Shown here one piece after another: positions 60,181 through 64,000 of a stretch of DNA of 64,000 nt. The DNA is taken from contig CP142451.1 of NCBI GenBank assembly GCA_038049695.1, positions 46,015,001 to 46,079,000 on the forward strand, in the 5' to 3' direction. The notes below the pieces were generated by a model. It saw nothing but the letters and a program-made list of their open reading frames with translations, was not told the DNA's origin and ran no database searches. Every line of letters begins with the position of its first letter. The stretch's first letter is position 1. The position numbers and the translations under genes are program-made. This stretch comes from Cinnamomum chago. Its lineage: Eukaryota; Streptophyta; Magnoliopsida; Laurales; Lauraceae.

Positions 60181-62876
60181 TTAGTGATCAGGGCAAGGGC
60201 CAATGCCCAATTGATGTCTCAAATTGATAAAACGTTCATTTCCAAGGGGTTTTGTAAAGAAATCAGCCAATTGAGCATCAGTGGGGACAAAAAGTAACTC
60301 TATTGTGCCTTGATCAGCATGGTCACGCAGAAAATGATATTGAATGTCAATATACTTGGGGAGTGAATGTTGCACAAGATTTTTGGAGATACTAATGGCA
60401 CTTGAGTTATCACACATGATAGGCATACATTGTTGTGGAACATTATAATCTAAAAGAGTTTGTTTCATCCACAAAAGTTGAGCACAACAACTTCCTACAG
60501 CTATGTATTCAGCTTCTGCAATAGATAAGGATACTGAATTCTACTTTTTACTGTGCCAAGCAACTAAACAGTTTTCCTATGAAACAGCAGCAGCCACTAG
60601 CGCTCTTTCTATCATCTATGGATCCTGCCCAATTAGCATCACTGTATCCAATCAATTGTAATGTTGAATTATAAATGTGGAACTCATTAACTCTGAAAAT
60701 CCTTGAGCAAGTTTATCTGAAGTTGATCCAAAGACTATATCATCAACATAAATTTGAGCAACAAGAATGTCTTGATCAATCTTTTTAATAAAGAGAGTCT
60801 TGTCAACCTTTCCACAATTAAACTCATTTTCAATCAAATGATTAGTGAGTTTTTCATACCACGCCCTTGGAGCTTGTTTTAAACCATAAAGAGCTTTCTT
60901 GAGTTTATACACATATTCAGGGTGATGAGGATCTTCAAAGCCTTCCAGTTGTGTTACATACACATCTTCATCAATTTCACCATTAAGGAAAGCACTCTTA
61001 ACATCCATTTGAAACAATTTGATTCCCATACTACTAGCATATGCCAATAATATTCGTATGGATTCCAAACGAGGTACTAGAGCAAAGGTTTCTTCAAAGT
61101 CAACTCCTTCTATTTGAGCATATCCTTTGGCAACTAATCTTGCATTGTTCCTTATAACATTTCCAGATTCATCTGACTTGTTCTTATAAATCCACTTTGT
61201 CCCTATTGGAGTTTTCTCGTTAGGTAGAGGAACAAGATCCCAAACATCGTTTTTCTTAAATTGACTTAGTTCTTCCTGCATTGCCTCCATCCATTCGAAT
61301 TTAGATTCAGCCTCAGAGAAATTCTTGGGCTCGATTTGAGAAACAAAAGAGTAATGAGCACATAAATTTTGAACTTGTCTCTGAGTCATAACCCCACTTT
61401 TGATGTTTCCAATTACATTATCCAAGGGATGATTCTTCATTAATCTAGTTGGTATAATAGTTGTAGATGGAAGGAAATTTTCTTTTTCTTTTGGAATAGA
61501 TGGTTCAATGGTAATTTCAGCTTCATCGTCGTCTTGTAAAGTTTTTCCAAGTTGATTTGATTCATCAATAACAACATGAGCTGATTCCATTATGGTCATG
61601 GTTCTATGATTGAATACTCTATAAGCCTTACTTCTATCAAAGTATCCTAGAAAAATTCCTTCATCAGACTTAGGCTCAAATTTCTCCAATTGCTCTCTAT
61701 CTCTCAAGATGTAACATTTGCAACCAAACACTTTTAAATACCCCAAATTAGGTTTTCTGCCAAAGTAAAGTTCATAGGGGGTTTTGTTGGTATTTTTTGT
61801 TAGATAAACTCTATTTATAAGATAACAGGCAGTATTAACAGCTTCAGCCCATAGATTGTGAGAGAGATGCTTTTCATTGAGCATAGTCCTAGCCATTTCT
61901 TGAATCACTCTATTTCTCCTTTCAGTCACTCCATTTTGTTGAGGTGCTTTTGGAGCAGAGAATTGGTGATCAATTCCATGGGTATCACAAAATTTGGCAA
62001 ATTTTTCATTTTCAAACTCACCTCCATGATCACTTCTAATCTTACGAATTTTGCAATCTTTTTCAACTTGAATCTTGGGCAAATTCTAATGATATTTTCT
62101 ACGACATCTGATTTACATGAAGAAAAGCAATCCATCCAAACCGAGAATAATCGTCTACCATAACTAGAATAAATTTCTTTCCTCCAATACTCTGCACAGG
62201 TGCAGGCCCTATTAAGTCCATATGAATTAATTCAAGAGGACGCGGGGATGATATATCCTTTAAACCTTTGAAACTTTTCTTGATTTGTTTCCCTAGTTGA
62301 CAGGCTTTACAGATATCAGATTTTTCATCACTCAACTTGGGAATTCCTCTCACAATTTCATTCTTCGATAAGATCCTCATTAGCTTGAAGTTTATGTGAC
62401 CCAACATTTGGTGCCATAAGTAATTTTCTTGATCTTTTGTTATCAAGCACCTAGACTCATTTTCATCACGTTCTTCTATGATATAGATGTTTCCTTTAGT
62501 TCTAGAACCAGTGAGAATGACTTGATTTGATTTATCATCAACAACTTTGCAAGATTGACTATCGAAAATGACCTTGTTTCCTTTGTCACATAGTTGACTT
62601 ATGCTAAGAAGATTATGCTTCAATCCTTCCACTAGAAAAACATCATTTAAGTTGGGCATTTGATCTCCTTTCACACATCCTTTGCCAATGATTTGAGCTT
62701 TACTGTTATCTCCAAAAGATACATTTCCTCCATCATAATCTACAAAAGAGCTGAATCTAGATCGGTCTCCTATCATGTGTTTGGAACAACCACTATCTAA
62801 GAACCAAGTAGGGTTTTCTTTAGCTTTCAAGGCAGTTTGAACTAAAAGACTCTTAAAAGTTCTATCTTTAATAGTT
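60181..62876 (-). pseudogene. Sirevirus-like pol remnant
   Basis: On the minus strand, in order: protease with WFLDSGCSKHM; GAG-pre-integrase LWHQMLGHINFKLM; integrase with CKACQLGKQIKKS, DDYSRFGWIAFL, RSDHGGEFEN and PQQNGVTERRNR; reverse transcriptase with QMDVKSAFLNGEIDEDVYV and QIYVDDIVFGS; RNase H tail with MCDNSSAISISKN and KYIDIQYHFLRD. Broken in several places; a fossil. Confidence 0.9.
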
Positions 62877-63016
62877 CAACTAGACAAAAAAGATTTAGGA
62901 GGGATGATCTTGGGAATAAACTTAAAAAGCACTCTAGTAGGATTTTCTAAGGACAATCTAATTTTGTATGGGAAATTAGGAACTAAATGCCCACTACGAT
63001 TGCAAAAATGGCAAGT

Positions 63017-64000
63017 TCATCTAGAGGTATAGTTTTTCTCATCCATAGGTTTATGAGTCTTAGTAAAATTTTGAAAGTTATTTTTGTTTTTGCTAGAGGA
63101 ACCCTCAAAACCTAACCCGTTCTTGTCTCCAAAAATTGTATGCATACCCAACATTTGGTAGAACTTGTCATTACCTAATGTGAATTTATCAACAACAAAT
63201 TTACATTTAGTGAACTTCATTTGAAGGGAGTTAGTCTCAAGTTGATTAGATTCAAGTTTGGATTGTAAATTATGAATTTCCTTTTGAGCATGAGCTAGAT
63301 TTTCATTTAATGTAGTCATCTTGTGTTCTAAAGTTCTTCTTTCATCTTTCATAATAATCACAAGCCTTTTAGTTTCTTCTTTTAAGATTTTGTTTTTCTT
63401 AATCAAGATTTCCCAATTTTCATATAGTTCATCATAGGCTTGTTGAATTTCATTAATTTCATCATTTGGTTGCTCTTTCCCTAATGTTTCGTCTATTAGA
63501 CTATTATGCTCATTGTCTTCTTCAATAGATGTAAAGAGAAGCCAATTAGGGGAATTTTCATCTTCATCATTTTGGGATTCATTATGGTCACTGCCTTCAT
63601 CTTCTTCAGCCCAAGTTATGTTTAAAACTTTCTTACCTTTCCTATCCCCCTTTTCAAATTCTTTGGGGGTAGAGCAATTTTGAGCAATGTGTCCAAACCC
63701 CTTGCAATTGTAACATTGAACATCCTTCTTAAGGGATCCTTTGGAATTTCTTTGGAATCTAGGACTTTTATTTTCATCTAAATTTCTATTACTCTTGTTG
63801 TTTCTAAAGAATTTTTTAATTTTTTTAACAAACAAGGCATTGTCATCATCACTTTCATTTTCCTTTAATTGAGATGAAAAGGCTACTCCTTTCTTTTTAC
63901 TGGGAACTTCTAGATCTAGTTCATAGGTAAGAAGATTTCCTCTTAGCTCTTCTAGTTTAATTTTGTCAACATTTTTGCTTTCCGCTATGGCTACTATCTT
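63017..64000 (-). pseudogene. Sirevirus-like gag remnant, C-terminal part
   Basis: On the minus strand a basic asparagine-rich stretch precedes one CCHC zinc knuckle (CYNCKGFGHIAQNC). An acidic region and then a long heptad-rich segment (about 100 residues, with KEETKRLVIIMKDERRTLE and KEIHNLQSKLESNQLE) follow and are likely a coiled coil. The end has KFTLGNDKFYQMLG, like the end of Sirevirus gag. The N-terminal part of gag lies beyond the window. Confidence 0.82.

Larger units (their letters stand above)
58231..64000 (-). mobile_element. Sirevirus-like Ty1/copia element, 3' part, cut by window end
   Basis: On the minus strand: gag (right), protease and integrase, reverse transcriptase, RNase H, a run of polypurine tracts, then the 3' LTR at 58231-59770. 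The LTR carries the GTGGTTCGGCC and CCTACGTCCACTCC words and the G-rich TAGAGGGGGG segment common near Sirevirus/SIRE LTR ends. The gag zinc knuckle followed by a long coiled coil and the LGKQIKKSFKG integrase start also fit that group. The coding part has several breaks. The 5' LTR and part of gag are beyond the window, so it cannot be dated. Confidence 0.85.

Overview
The window is plant (angiosperm) nuclear DNA made almost wholly of LTR retrotransposons, nested several deep. The evidence is the element types: Ty1/copia of Angela-like and Sirevirus-like kinds, and Ty3/gypsy chromovirus elements of Del/Tekay type with very long LTRs and initiator-Met tRNA primer sites. I see no host protein gene, no RNA gene and no CRISPR. 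The species cannot be named from this sequence; the density and depth of nesting suggest a repeat-rich pericentromeric or intergenic region of a medium to large genome.

Layout from left to right. 1-4412: the 3' part of an Angela-like copia element (integrase to RNase H, then its 3' LTR), cut by the window start. 4413-13809: a rearranged Tekay-type gypsy composite, in which a gag-PBS-LTR block on the minus strand lies head to head with a pol-LTR block on the plus strand. 13961-25388: a complete Tekay-type gypsy element on the minus strand with two 3239-bp LTRs of near identity and the target duplication GAGAG. 25915-55806: a solo LTR (A; target duplication AAACC, about 3.15 kb once later insertions are removed) that has been entered twice. 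The first insertion is a copia element at 27409-49969, which itself holds a solo LTR (D, 33054-35758, duplication TAGGG) and a complete gypsy element (38769-49601, duplication AGCAC) sitting inside its 5' LTR. The second is a 4.17-kb solo LTR (B, 51106-55274, duplication GGCTG). 55807-58230: degraded LTR-like remnants. 58231-64000: the 3' part of a Sirevirus-like copia element on the minus strand, running off the right edge.

Relative ages from LTR pairs compared by eye agree with the nesting. The copia at 27409 has LTRs a few percent apart, the gypsy inside it about 1-2 percent, and the gypsy at 13961 about 0.3 percent, which makes the last the youngest datable insertion (order of 0.1 million years at a commonly used plant rate of 1.3e-8 per site per year). 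All coding parts are treated as fossils; the element at 13961 is the closest to whole.

The most notable non-coding signals are two. First, dense clusters of short palindromes occur in nearly every long LTR family here, with a different core word in different families. Second, a 31-bp inverted repeat sits at an almost fixed distance (401-409 bp) from the 5' end of six Tekay-type LTRs. No new enzyme system or defence system was found.
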